From IMG/VR virus record IMGVR_UViG_3300032242_002661, positions 1 to 48,435 of that record: 48,435 bases of DNA, one strand, 5' to 3'. Source of the stretch: a virus. Shown in pieces: positions 40,866-47,190 of the stretch; within the stretch, counting starts at the first letter, position 1, and every line of letters begins with the position of its first letter. The notes below the pieces were generated by a model. The model did not search any database. It worked only from the letters and a program-made list of their open reading frames with translations, and had not been told where the DNA came from. The translations under genes and the position numbers were made by a program.

Positions 40866-40897
40866 TTTGGTTGTATCGATTAATTTTCGTATATTTA
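40866..40897 (+). promoter_or_regulatory. Near-consensus host-type promoter of the lipoprotein gene
   Basis: TTTG (40866-40869), 20 bases, then TATATTTA (40890-40897), one mismatch from TAnnTTTG, only 6 bases before the ATG. If used, the mRNA would be nearly leaderless. Confidence 0.45.
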
Positions 40898-40903
40898 CTT
40901 TAT

Positions 40904-41098
40904 ATGAAAAAATACACTTTATTATTTGCTGTTGTTGCTACCTTAGCTTTGACAGCATGTGGTTCAGGGTCTGCCTCAAAAGAAACAAAAGACTCTACTG
41001 CTGTGGCAACTGATACTACAGCAAAAACAACTGATAGTACAGCAACTGCTGTAGATTCAACTGCAAGTGGTGCTAAAGTTGAAAAATCAGTTAAATAA
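40904..41098 (+). CDS. Small lipoprotein
   Basis: 64 residues from the ATG at 40904. The signal peptide MKKYTLLFAVVATLALTACG carries a lipobox LTAC with the acylated Cys at 19. The mature part is a Ser/Thr/Asp/Ala-rich, unstructured chain (TDSTATAVDSTASGAK). It has a host-like promoter upstream and a terminator directly after. Phage lipoproteins of this size serve as outer spanins or as superinfection-exclusion proteins that block receptors; no inner-spanin partner is seen nearby, so exclusion or surface modification is slightly favoured. Not assigned to a family. Confidence 0.72.
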   Translation: MKKYTLLFAVVATLALTACGSGSASKETKDSTAVATDTTAKTTDSTATAVDSTASGAKVEKSVK

Positions 41099-41105
41099 GA
41101 AATTT

Positions 41106-41127
41106 GGGGTTGTGTAATATCAACCCC
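41106..41127 (+). terminator. Likely terminator after the lipoprotein gene
   Basis: GGGGTTG-(8)-CAACCCC is a perfect 7-bp stem, followed by a weak T-rich stretch (TATTCTTT). Confidence 0.6.
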
Positions 41128-41151
41128 TATTCTTTAACTTAAATTTTATTC

Positions 41152-41577
41152 ATGGATACAATTGAAACACAGGGTGAATTAATTCTTTTAAGAGGTCTTC
41201 CTGGTTCAGGAAAATCTACATTAGCAAAAATTATTTTACAATTACCATCAAATACAGAACCAGAGGTATTATCTGCAGATGATTTTTTTACTAACGATAT
41301 TGGTAATTATGAATTTGACCCATCAAAATTAAGAGAAGCACATAACTATTGTCAATTCAGATGTTCTGAAAGAATGAGACAACAAAAGGCAAGAATAGTT
41401 GTGGCAAATACATTTACACAAGAATGGGAAATGGAAGAATATTTTAATATGGCCGAAAGATACAATTATCGTGTCCATACTGTGATTGTTGAAAATAGAC
41501 ACAATGGTACAAATGTACATGGAGTACCAGAAGATAAACTCCAACAAATGAAGGAGCGTTTTGAAATTAAACTTTAA
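41152..41577 (+). CDS. Polynucleotide-kinase-like P-loop kinase
   Basis: 141 residues. The chain opens with LILLRGLPGSGKSTLAKII (Walker A, Lys21), then SADDFF (acceptor-side Asp pair), a LREAHNYCQFR helix and VVANTFTQEWEMEEYFNMAE, the layout of NEDD4BP2-like kinases and T4 Pnk kinase domain. It is about half of T4 Pnkp and lacks the phosphatase domain. Such kinases phosphorylate 5' hydroxyl RNA ends. It leads a four-gene group with an RNA ligase and a cyclic-phosphate receiver-domain protein, which supports RNA repair. Confidence 0.8.
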   Translation: MDTIETQGELILLRGLPGSGKSTLAKIILQLPSNTEPEVLSADDFFTNDIGNYEFDPSKLREAHNYCQFRCSERMRQQKARIVVANTFTQEWEMEEYFNMAERYNYRVHTVIVENRHNGTNVHGVPEDKLQQMKERFEIKL

Positions 41578-41820
41578 ATGAGTCAATTTATTGCATCTTA
41601 TTTCAAAACACCAGAAAAAAAATCATCGATGAAATTTCATTCTAATCTACATAAAAATCAATGGGCAGTTTATCCTTTGCCTTTTGCTTATTTATATTTT
41701 GAAACCTGTCACCCAGACTCACATATTCCTTTATTAGAAAATAAAATATGTGGAGTTTATCTGTCCTTTAATTTTTTAAAATGGACTTGGAACATTGGAT
41801 TATATAAACCTATTAAATGA
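41578..41820 (+). CDS. Unknown 80-residue protein within the RNA-repair cassette
   Basis: 80 residues, aromatic-rich: SQFIASYFKTPEKKSSMKFH, NQWAVYPLPFAYLYFETCHP and LSFNFLKWTWNIGLYK. It starts directly after the kinase stop and overlaps the ligase start (ATGA), so is tightly co-translated with both. No signal peptide, no clear membrane helix, no known motif. Its place between kinase and ligase suggests a part in the repair, for example substrate recognition or inhibition of a host nuclease, which is only a guess. Confidence 0.55.
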   Translation: MSQFIASYFKTPEKKSSMKFHSNLHKNQWAVYPLPFAYLYFETCHPDSHIPLLENKICGVYLSFNFLKWTWNIGLYKPIK

Positions 41821-42851
41821 TGATAGAAATTTTAGAAAAATATTATACTGATGGTTTGTTACATAAACAAACACATCCGAAATACGATTTGACTATATGG
41901 AATTATTCACCTAAAGTTCAATACGAGAGATTATGGGATGACATTACAATTCAGTGTCGTGGATTAGTTACTAATTCAAAAGGCAGCATTGTTGCTAGAC
42001 CATTTAAAAAATTCTTTAATTACGATGAACACAAACCAGAAGATATTCCAAATGAAGAGTATGTTGTTTATGAAAAAATGGATGGATCTTTAGGAATCCT
42101 TTTCAATTATGAAGATGAATGGATTTTAGCAACACGTGGTTCATTTACATCACCACAAGCAATCAAAGGAAAAGAAATTCTTGATAAACACGACATCAGT
42201 GCATGGAGAAAAGATAATACATATTTGTTTGAAATTATCTATCCTGAAAATAGAATTGTGGTGGATTATAAAGGTGAAGAAAAATTAGTTGTTCTTGCAG
42301 CAATCCATACTGAAACAGGTGAAGAAATACCTGATAGTAGTTTATTTTGGACACAAGAATCTGGATTTGAAGTTGTTACCACATATAAAACATGGGGAGA
42401 ATCATATGACTTACTTAAAGAAGAAATAAATAAAGATAGAGAAGGATATGTAATTAAATTTAAGAATGGTTTTCGTATGAAAATCAAAGGAGATGAATAT
42501 AAAAGATTACATCACATTTTAACAAACATATCAAATAGAGATATTTGGGAACACTTAAAAGATAATAAATCATTTGAAGATTTAATTAAAGACGTACCCG
42601 ATGAATTTTATGATTGGGTTAAAAAAACTGCATCTGATTTAAATGAACAATTTGAAAATATTAGAACTAACATAGAAAACGATTTCAAAGAATTAGTAAA
42701 TAAAAAAGAATTTGCTGAAAAAATTAAAGATAATCCAAATAAATCATTTTTATTTAAAAGACTTGATTCATATTCATATCAATTACATGAAATGATTTGG
42801 AATTCAATATATCCTACATACTCAAAACCATTTAAAAAAGATGAAAATTAA
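41817..42851 (+). CDS. RNA ligase (T4 Rnl1-like)
   Basis: 344 residues. Nucleotidyltransferase motifs: I, YEKMDGSLG with the adenylated Lys87; RG-S-F at 107-110 and FEIIYPENRIVVDY (138-151) for III and IIIa; EGYVIKF (209-215) for IV; MKIKGDEY (221-228) for V. The C-terminal helical part (about 230-344) resembles the Rnl1 C-domain. It joins RNA 5' phosphate and 3' hydroxyl ends. In T4 the equivalent repairs tRNA cleaved by host anticodon nucleases. It overlaps the cREC gene by 11 bases. Either of two adjacent ATGs may be the start. Confidence 0.87.
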   Translation: MMIEILEKYYTDGLLHKQTHPKYDLTIWNYSPKVQYERLWDDITIQCRGLVTNSKGSIVARPFKKFFNYDEHKPEDIPNEEYVVYEKMDGSLGILFNYEDEWILATRGSFTSPQAIKGKEILDKHDISAWRKDNTYLFEIIYPENRIVVDYKGEEKLVVLAAIHTETGEEIPDSSLFWTQESGFEVVTTYKTWGESYDLLKEEINKDREGYVIKFKNGFRMKIKGDEYKRLHHILTNISNRDIWEHLKDNKSFEDLIKDVPDEFYDWVKKTASDLNEQFENIRTNIENDFKELVNKKEFAEKIKDNPNKSFLFKRLDSYSYQLHEMIWNSIYPTYSKPFKKDEN

Positions 42852-43329
42852 TAAAAGATTACGATTATATCTTGATGACGTAAGAACACCAATAGCCGAT
42901 GACTGGATAATTGCTAGAAACTATGATGAATTTGTAGCGGCAATCAAATTGCACGGATTAGATAATTTTGAGGTAATATCATTAGACCATGATTTAGGTG
43001 AAGGTGCTATGGTAGAATATTATACAAATGTAAAAAACAATTATATGTTAGATTATAATAATATACAAGAAAGGACTGGTATGGATTGCTGTAGGTATCT
43101 GGTTAGTGAAAGCATGAATTCAAAAATACCATTACCACAAATATATGTACATTCTGCCAATCCAATAGGTAGTGCAAATATGATGGGATATATTAACAAT
43201 TATTTAATGAATTGTTCTATACCACAAACTTGTATTAGAGTTAAAATTGAACATACAATAGATGAATTACATCAACTATCACCTGAGGCTCGTAAAGCAA
43301 AATGGGACAAAAGCAAAGATAACGAATAA
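42841..43329 (+). CDS. Cyclic-phosphate-processing receiver-domain (cREC) protein
   Basis: 162 residues. LRLYLDDVRTP (7-17), IARNYDEFVAAI, VISLDHDLGEG (45-55) and IYVHSANPIGSANM (101-114) are the marks of the cREC family, a receiver-like domain linked by comparative genomics to RNA repair and thought to open cyclic phosphate ends. The Asp pair of LDDVR and the DHD of SLDHDLG form the acidic site, and HSANP adds a His. The start lies in the ligase gene, so expression is coupled. With kinase and ligase, the set covers 3' end opening, 5' phosphorylation and joining. Biochemical role inferred. Confidence 0.75.
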   Translation: MKINKRLRLYLDDVRTPIADDWIIARNYDEFVAAIKLHGLDNFEVISLDHDLGEGAMVEYYTNVKNNYMLDYNNIQERTGMDCCRYLVSESMNSKIPLPQIYVHSANPIGSANMMGYINNYLMNCSIPQTCIRVKIEHTIDELHQLSPEARKAKWDKSKDNE

Positions 43330-43366
43330 GGTTAAAAAAAAATATGAGTATAAATACTGATTTTTA

Positions 43367-43397
43367 TTTGGCGGTTCAAAATTTTAACATAATTTTG
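43367..43397 (+). promoter_or_regulatory. Host-type promoter of the 43434 gene
   Basis: TTTG (43367-43370), 19 bases, then TAATTTTG (43390-43397), both elements of the Bacteroidota housekeeping promoter, 36 bases before the ATG at 43434. Confidence 0.7.
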
Positions 43398-43433
43398 GAT
43401 TCATAAAATACACAATACTAAAACTAACCTATT

Positions 43434-43772
43434 ATGCCAAAAAGAAAAACTACACCCAAAGAAGTACCTCACAAAGAATTAATTTTCAAAGGTAAGTACA
43501 ATGATTTTAAAGATTTTTATGACATTAACAAAGAAACAATTTACAAATCGATAATTGAAATTTTTGAAGATTTTAATGAACTTAAAAATTCAGAGGAATT
43601 AACTTTACGAATAGCTGCAAAAATAAAAGGTTTAGAATGGGATACTAAATTCGATTTTAAACGAGTTGAATCAATTGTATTGACTAGAGATATTATTCCT
43701 TATTTTGAAGAAATTGAAGATTATGAAACTTGTCGTCATGTACATAAATTACATAAAGAGTTGACAAATTAA
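43434..43772 (+). CDS. Unknown small protein with host-type promoter
   Basis: 112 residues. A basic N-terminus (PKRKTTPKEVPHKELIFKGK) is followed by a helical, slightly acidic part (YKSIIEIFEDFNELKNSEEL, then LRIAAKIKGLEWDTKFDFKR) and a closing helix with YETCRHVHKLHKEL. No family recognised. It has its own promoter and terminator and stands apart from the RNA-repair group by about 100 bases, which suggests independent, possibly early expression on host control. Confidence 0.5.
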   Translation: MPKRKTTPKEVPHKELIFKGKYNDFKDFYDINKETIYKSIIEIFEDFNELKNSEELTLRIAAKIKGLEWDTKFDFKRVESIVLTRDIIPYFEEIEDYETCRHVHKLHKELTN

Positions 43773-43829
43773 AATTATTAATTTATATTATAATAGTGTC
43801 TGGAGAGATACATTTATTTTTGTCATTAG

Positions 43830-43858
43830 CCCCGGTGTTTTTACATTGGGGTTTTTTT
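43830..43858 (+). terminator. Terminator after the 43434 gene
   Basis: CCCCGGTGT-(4)-ACATTGGGG is a 9-bp stem with two G-U pairs in plus-strand RNA, followed by TTTTTTT. On the minus strand two pairs become A/C mismatches, so it is directed rightward. Confidence 0.8.
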
Positions 43859-45431
43859 ATAATACCATTCTTGAACCTATTAAAAAGTTGTTTGTAAAAT
43901 GTGAACCAGGTTGAGTACTCATATTTAATTTATAATTAAAACTCATACCAAATCTTTTAGATATTTTGTAATCTATACTAGTGCCTACTAGCGCACCAAA
44001 ATGTCTATTTACTGCTGTTGACCCTGTCATTGAATTATATGCCATTGGTGAGGACATAATGAAAATTTGAGGTGAATATGTTACCTTCTTGCTGTATTGG
44101 TATGGTTTAGTCCAAAATACTACCGCTGATGTTATGTAACCAGCATCATATCCTGTTTTATTTGTATTTCTTAATAGTAAATTAATTACCCCAACATTAT
44201 ATCCATATGTTCCATATTTTGCAGTAGGCTTAATCCAAGTATAACTTAACAAATTCATTAAATTACCATTTAAATAAGCTGTAGTTAAACCATAAGAATT
44301 TATTGAGTTTAACTTTCCATTTTCCATATTCATTTTGGTATAACCACCACTCAAAGCAAATTGATTAAGAGTTGACCATATCATAGCATTAGCACTATAT
44401 GATTCATCACCCATCAATGATGACTTACTCCAGCCTAAACCTAAAATTGCACTATATTGTTTGTTTTGACCCTCTGAAGTTGTTAAATCTGAAGCAATTA
44501 ATGTTGGATTTATTGCGTTCATTTTTTTCTTTTCCTCTTTCTTTTTTTGCTGTTCTTCTTTCTTTTTTTCCTCTTCCTTTTTCTTTTCTTCTTTACTATC
44601 AGATTTTTTTTCTTCTTTCTTTTCGTCAGATTTCTTTTCATCAGACTTTTTTTCATCACTTTTACTATCAGATTTTTTTTCTTCTGATTTTGATTCACTT
44701 TTACTCTCAGATTTTGATTCTGATTTTGATTCACTTTTACTTTCAGAAGAACTACTTTCAGATTTTGATTCTGATTTTTGTTCAGATGAAGACGATGACC
44801 CATTTGATTTACTTTCACTACTACTCGAAGAAGATGATGAACCACCACTTGAACTTGATGAATTATTTCCACTTGAACTTGATGCAGAACCACTTGCAGG
44901 TGGTGGTGAAGAAGATGATGAAGATGATGGCGGTGGAGGAGGAGGTGGTGGTGGTGCAGCTGTATTTGCTGCAGCTGATGATGCTGAACTACTTGCTGCT
45001 GAACTAGCTGAAGAAGATGCTGCTGACGATGCTGCACCGCTAGCGGCACTTGACGCAGCTGATGATGCAGCACTAGAAGCCGCACTAGAAGCCGCAGCAC
45101 TTGCTGCTTGAGATGCTGCAGCAGCTGCCGCTTGTGATACTGTATTTTGTACTGTTTGTTGTACTGTTTGACTTACAGGGCAAGCAGATGAATTATAGTC
45201 ATCATATGTTTTTTGTAGCCATGCTTGCAATGTTCCATTTGTCGCTTGTGTTTGCGTAAATGTCTTTATTTGATTATAAAAAGAAACTACAGCATTACCA
45301 TTCACGTATGTAGTGGTTGCTATTTTTATTTCTCCGGTACATTTATCAACAAATGTTTGTGTATAAACTTGTCCGTACGATTTAAACCCGAGAAAACATA
45401 ATATTAGGAGAGATAATATTATTTTTTTCAT
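43857..45431 (-). CDS. Secreted protein with low-complexity linker and outer-membrane barrel
   Basis: 524 residues. Signal peptide MKKIILSLLILCFLGFKSYG/Q of Bacteroidota type. Residues 22-90 form a small domain with Cys31 and Cys84. Then come an Ala/Ser run (about 100-153), nine prolines (about 158-166), a Ser-rich run (to about 210) and a Lys/Glu/Ser coiled stretch (to about 305). The C-terminal 215 residues show amphipathic beta strands with Gly/aromatic pattern (YSAILGLGWSKSSLMG, ending FLIGSRMVL), as in outer-membrane barrels. It overlaps the preceding gene by one base (TAATG). The likely place is the host outer membrane. No known family identified. Confidence 0.62.
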   Translation of the reverse strand: MKKIILSLLILCFLGFKSYGQVYTQTFVDKCTGEIKIATTTYVNGNAVVSFYNQIKTFTQTQATNGTLQAWLQKTYDDYNSSACPVSQTVQQTVQNTVSQAAAAAASQAASAAASSAASSAASSAASSAASGAASSAASSSASSAASSSASSAAANTAAPPPPPPPPPSSSSSSSPPPASGSASSSSGNNSSSSSGGSSSSSSSSESKSNGSSSSSEQKSESKSESSSSESKSESKSESKSESKSESKSEEKKSDSKSDEKKSDEKKSDEKKEEKKSDSKEEKKKEEEKKKEEQQKKKEEKKKMNAINPTLIASDLTTSEGQNKQYSAILGLGWSKSSLMGDESYSANAMIWSTLNQFALSGGYTKMNMENGKLNSINSYGLTTAYLNGNLMNLLSYTWIKPTAKYGTYGYNVGVINLLLRNTNKTGYDAGYITSAVVFWTKPYQYSKKVTYSPQIFIMSSPMAYNSMTGSTAVNRHFGALVGTSIDYKISKRFGMSFNYKLNMSTQPGSHFTNNFLIGSRMVL

Positions 45432-46249
45432 TATTTGTTATGCAAACCAATCGATATTTGATTGAAATTCCTTATTGGGTCTCTATCTAATTTTAATGTA
45501 AAAAATTTAAAATCCCTCAAAATACCAAATTTTAGAGTTGTAAAATATGCATTTGATTTTGGAAATGAGATACCTCCTAAATCATCTTTACCTTGATATC
45601 TAATTTCTTCATGCCCAAAACCAATCATTCCATGTACCCCTAATTTACCAAATCTTTTACCACCACCAAGATATAATGTACCTTGTTTGATAAAGTCAAT
45701 TTTACTTAATGGGAAATCAACATTATTAATCTGTCCGTATGGAAAATATTGATTATGGTCTATTTCATAAGACATTGTATAATCTAAAATAAAATATCCT
45801 TTATTGTCACCAATTGCACCCCAAAAAGATGCTTGATTATTATTTGTATGACCTAATCCAAATGTATAATATGTATCTTTTTCAACCGTATCTCTTTTTC
45901 CATTTTCATAGATACGAATTTCACTTCTGTGTCTCCAACCGTAATTATCATTCCAAATGTAAGGATATGGTTGATACCAACCCCAAGTACCATAATATAA
46001 TCCATATGGATTTATTATTGTTGATCTGTAAGTTCTTACTAATGGTTGACCTTCAAATCTATCACCAGGTCTGATTGGTGCCGTTTGAGTTCTCCATTCG
46101 CTTACTCCTCCACCTCTTTGAGAAGGTACTGATGGTTGTACTCTTGGAGCTGATTGTGATGGAGAGCTTCCACCATTTTGTCTCCAGTGTGATACTTGTC
46201 CAAACATTAAAGTTGGAACTAGTAATAATAAAGATAAAATTGTTTTCAT
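45431..46249 (-). CDS. Secreted outer-membrane-barrel-like protein
   Basis: 272 residues. Signal peptide MKTILSLLLLVPTLMFG/Q. A Ser/Pro/Gln/Arg-rich spacer (to about 70) is followed by a Tyr/Trp/Gly-rich part (GLYYGTWGWYQPYPYIWNDN) and alternating beta strands to the end (YTFGLGHTNNNQASFWGAIG, KFGILRDFKFFTLKLDRD, QISIGLHNK). This suggests a small outer-membrane barrel or surface beta protein. Both ends overlap neighbours by one base. Together with the 43857 gene it is the secreted half of the operon. Function unknown; modification of the host surface is inferred. Confidence 0.6.
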   Translation of the reverse strand: MKTILSLLLLVPTLMFGQVSHWRQNGGSSPSQSAPRVQPSVPSQRGGGVSEWRTQTAPIRPGDRFEGQPLVRTYRSTIINPYGLYYGTWGWYQPYPYIWNDNYGWRHRSEIRIYENGKRDTVEKDTYYTFGLGHTNNNQASFWGAIGDNKGYFILDYTMSYEIDHNQYFPYGQINNVDFPLSKIDFIKQGTLYLGGGKRFGKLGVHGMIGFGHEEIRYQGKDDLGGISFPKSNAYFTTLKFGILRDFKFFTLKLDRDPIRNFNQISIGLHNK

Positions 46250-47178
46250 TATTTTTCTATTTTAATTTTAATTTTTGGTTCATATCCTTTAGGTAAAAGA
46301 TTTTCCATTCCAGTAAATTCACCATGTTTTTTATCCAAACGTATTGTGATAGTTTTTTTGTCACAATTCATCATAATCTGACCAACAGTTTGCATATGAA
46401 ACTTGTTGTCAGTTCTGTAAGGATTTAAAAATGGATTTTTTTTGTACTTTTTCTTTAATAAATCTAAAACATCTTGATCTGTTTTAGCATTTTGTAAATT
46501 TTCTTTTGCTAATTCTAATCTACTATGTGACGATTCTTCTTTGGGTCCACTTTGGTATCCCAAATCTTTATGGAATATACCATGATTAGTTCTTACCACA
46601 ACCTTTTTATTACCTTTTAATTTTTTAATTACAGGTACATCTACACTTGAATGTTCTATGATGTAAATGTTTTTACCATCACTTATAATTGATTCCCCTG
46701 ATACCCCTTTGAATTTTGAACTACCATCACCTCTAGTCGATATTAAAACTTTAATTGCATCTCGTAAATTCTTTTGACATAATACTTGTCTAATTTTTGC
46801 ACCATCAGTGGCATGTTTAGGACTCATTTTTTTATCTTTATTATGAGCCTTTTCTTCTTTAGCCGCTTTAACTTTGTCACTTTCTTTTTCATCATCATTT
46901 ACCATTAATGATGAATTAACTATACCTATTCCAAATTCGTTAATACCTTCAGACCAATCTGTATCAACATCATGCCAATAAGCTATTTCCACATTATCTA
47001 ATACTTCATGAACTAATTCCATTTCAGCAGTATAACCCCTATCTCTATTTTTGGCTAAAACAATACCATCATTTAATCTGACACCCGCAACGGTACATTC
47101 GCTAAGTGTTTTTTTCTCAACAACATCACCAACTAATTTTTTAAGTTGTGATTCTGTAATAACAATTGAATTTCCCAT
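46249..47178 (-). CDS. Ntn hydrolase (C45/AAT-like) with N-terminal tag
   Basis: 309 residues. The first 27 residues, including SIVITESQLKKLVGDVV, carry the shared ITE-[SND]-Q peptide and end in TLSE. The presumed nucleophile is Cys28, followed by TVAGVRLNDGIVLAKNRDRG (C-T-x(4-9)-DG-x(4)-RN-x-D), then a W-x-E-G-I-N-E-F-G-I-G-I-V-N-S-S block and VVRTNHGIF, the pattern of acyl-transferring and amide-cleaving Ntn enzymes (isopenicillin-N acyltransferase/C45 type). The propeptide must be removed to expose Cys28; L-S-E/C is also a prohead-protease-like site. TATTTATT lies 4 bases before the ATG. Substrate unknown. Confidence 0.7.
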   Translation of the reverse strand: MGNSIVITESQLKKLVGDVVEKKTLSECTVAGVRLNDGIVLAKNRDRGYTAEMELVHEVLDNVEIAYWHDVDTDWSEGINEFGIGIVNSSLMVNDDEKESDKVKAAKEEKAHNKDKKMSPKHATDGAKIRQVLCQKNLRDAIKVLISTRGDGSSKFKGVSGESIISDGKNIYIIEHSSVDVPVIKKLKGNKKVVVRTNHGIFHKDLGYQSGPKEESSHSRLELAKENLQNAKTDQDVLDLLKKKYKKNPFLNPYRTDNKFHMQTVGQIMMNCDKKTITIRLDKKHGEFTGMENLLPKGYEPKIKIKIEK

Positions 47179-47182
47179 AATA

Positions 47183-47190
47183 AATAAATA
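47183..47190 (-). promoter_or_regulatory. Late-box variant TATTTATT before the Ntn hydrolase gene
   Basis: One mismatch, 4 bases before the ATG at 47178, between the radical SAM stop and the hydrolase start. Confidence 0.5.

Noticed and set aside
40804-41013. Frame crossing the terminator before the lipoprotein
   Set aside because: It starts with GTG inside a hairpin, runs through the terminator and competes with a clear lipoprotein signal peptide.
43349-43356. TATAAATA in T4 orientation on the plus strand
   Set aside because: It is a single copy against sixteen in the other orientation, and a better host-type promoter lies just downstream; probably chance in AT-rich DNA.
44399-45100. Other long frames across the Ala/Ser/Lys-rich gene
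   Set aside because: They come from low-complexity codons; only the minus-strand frame has a signal peptide, a coherent barrel end and coupled neighbours.
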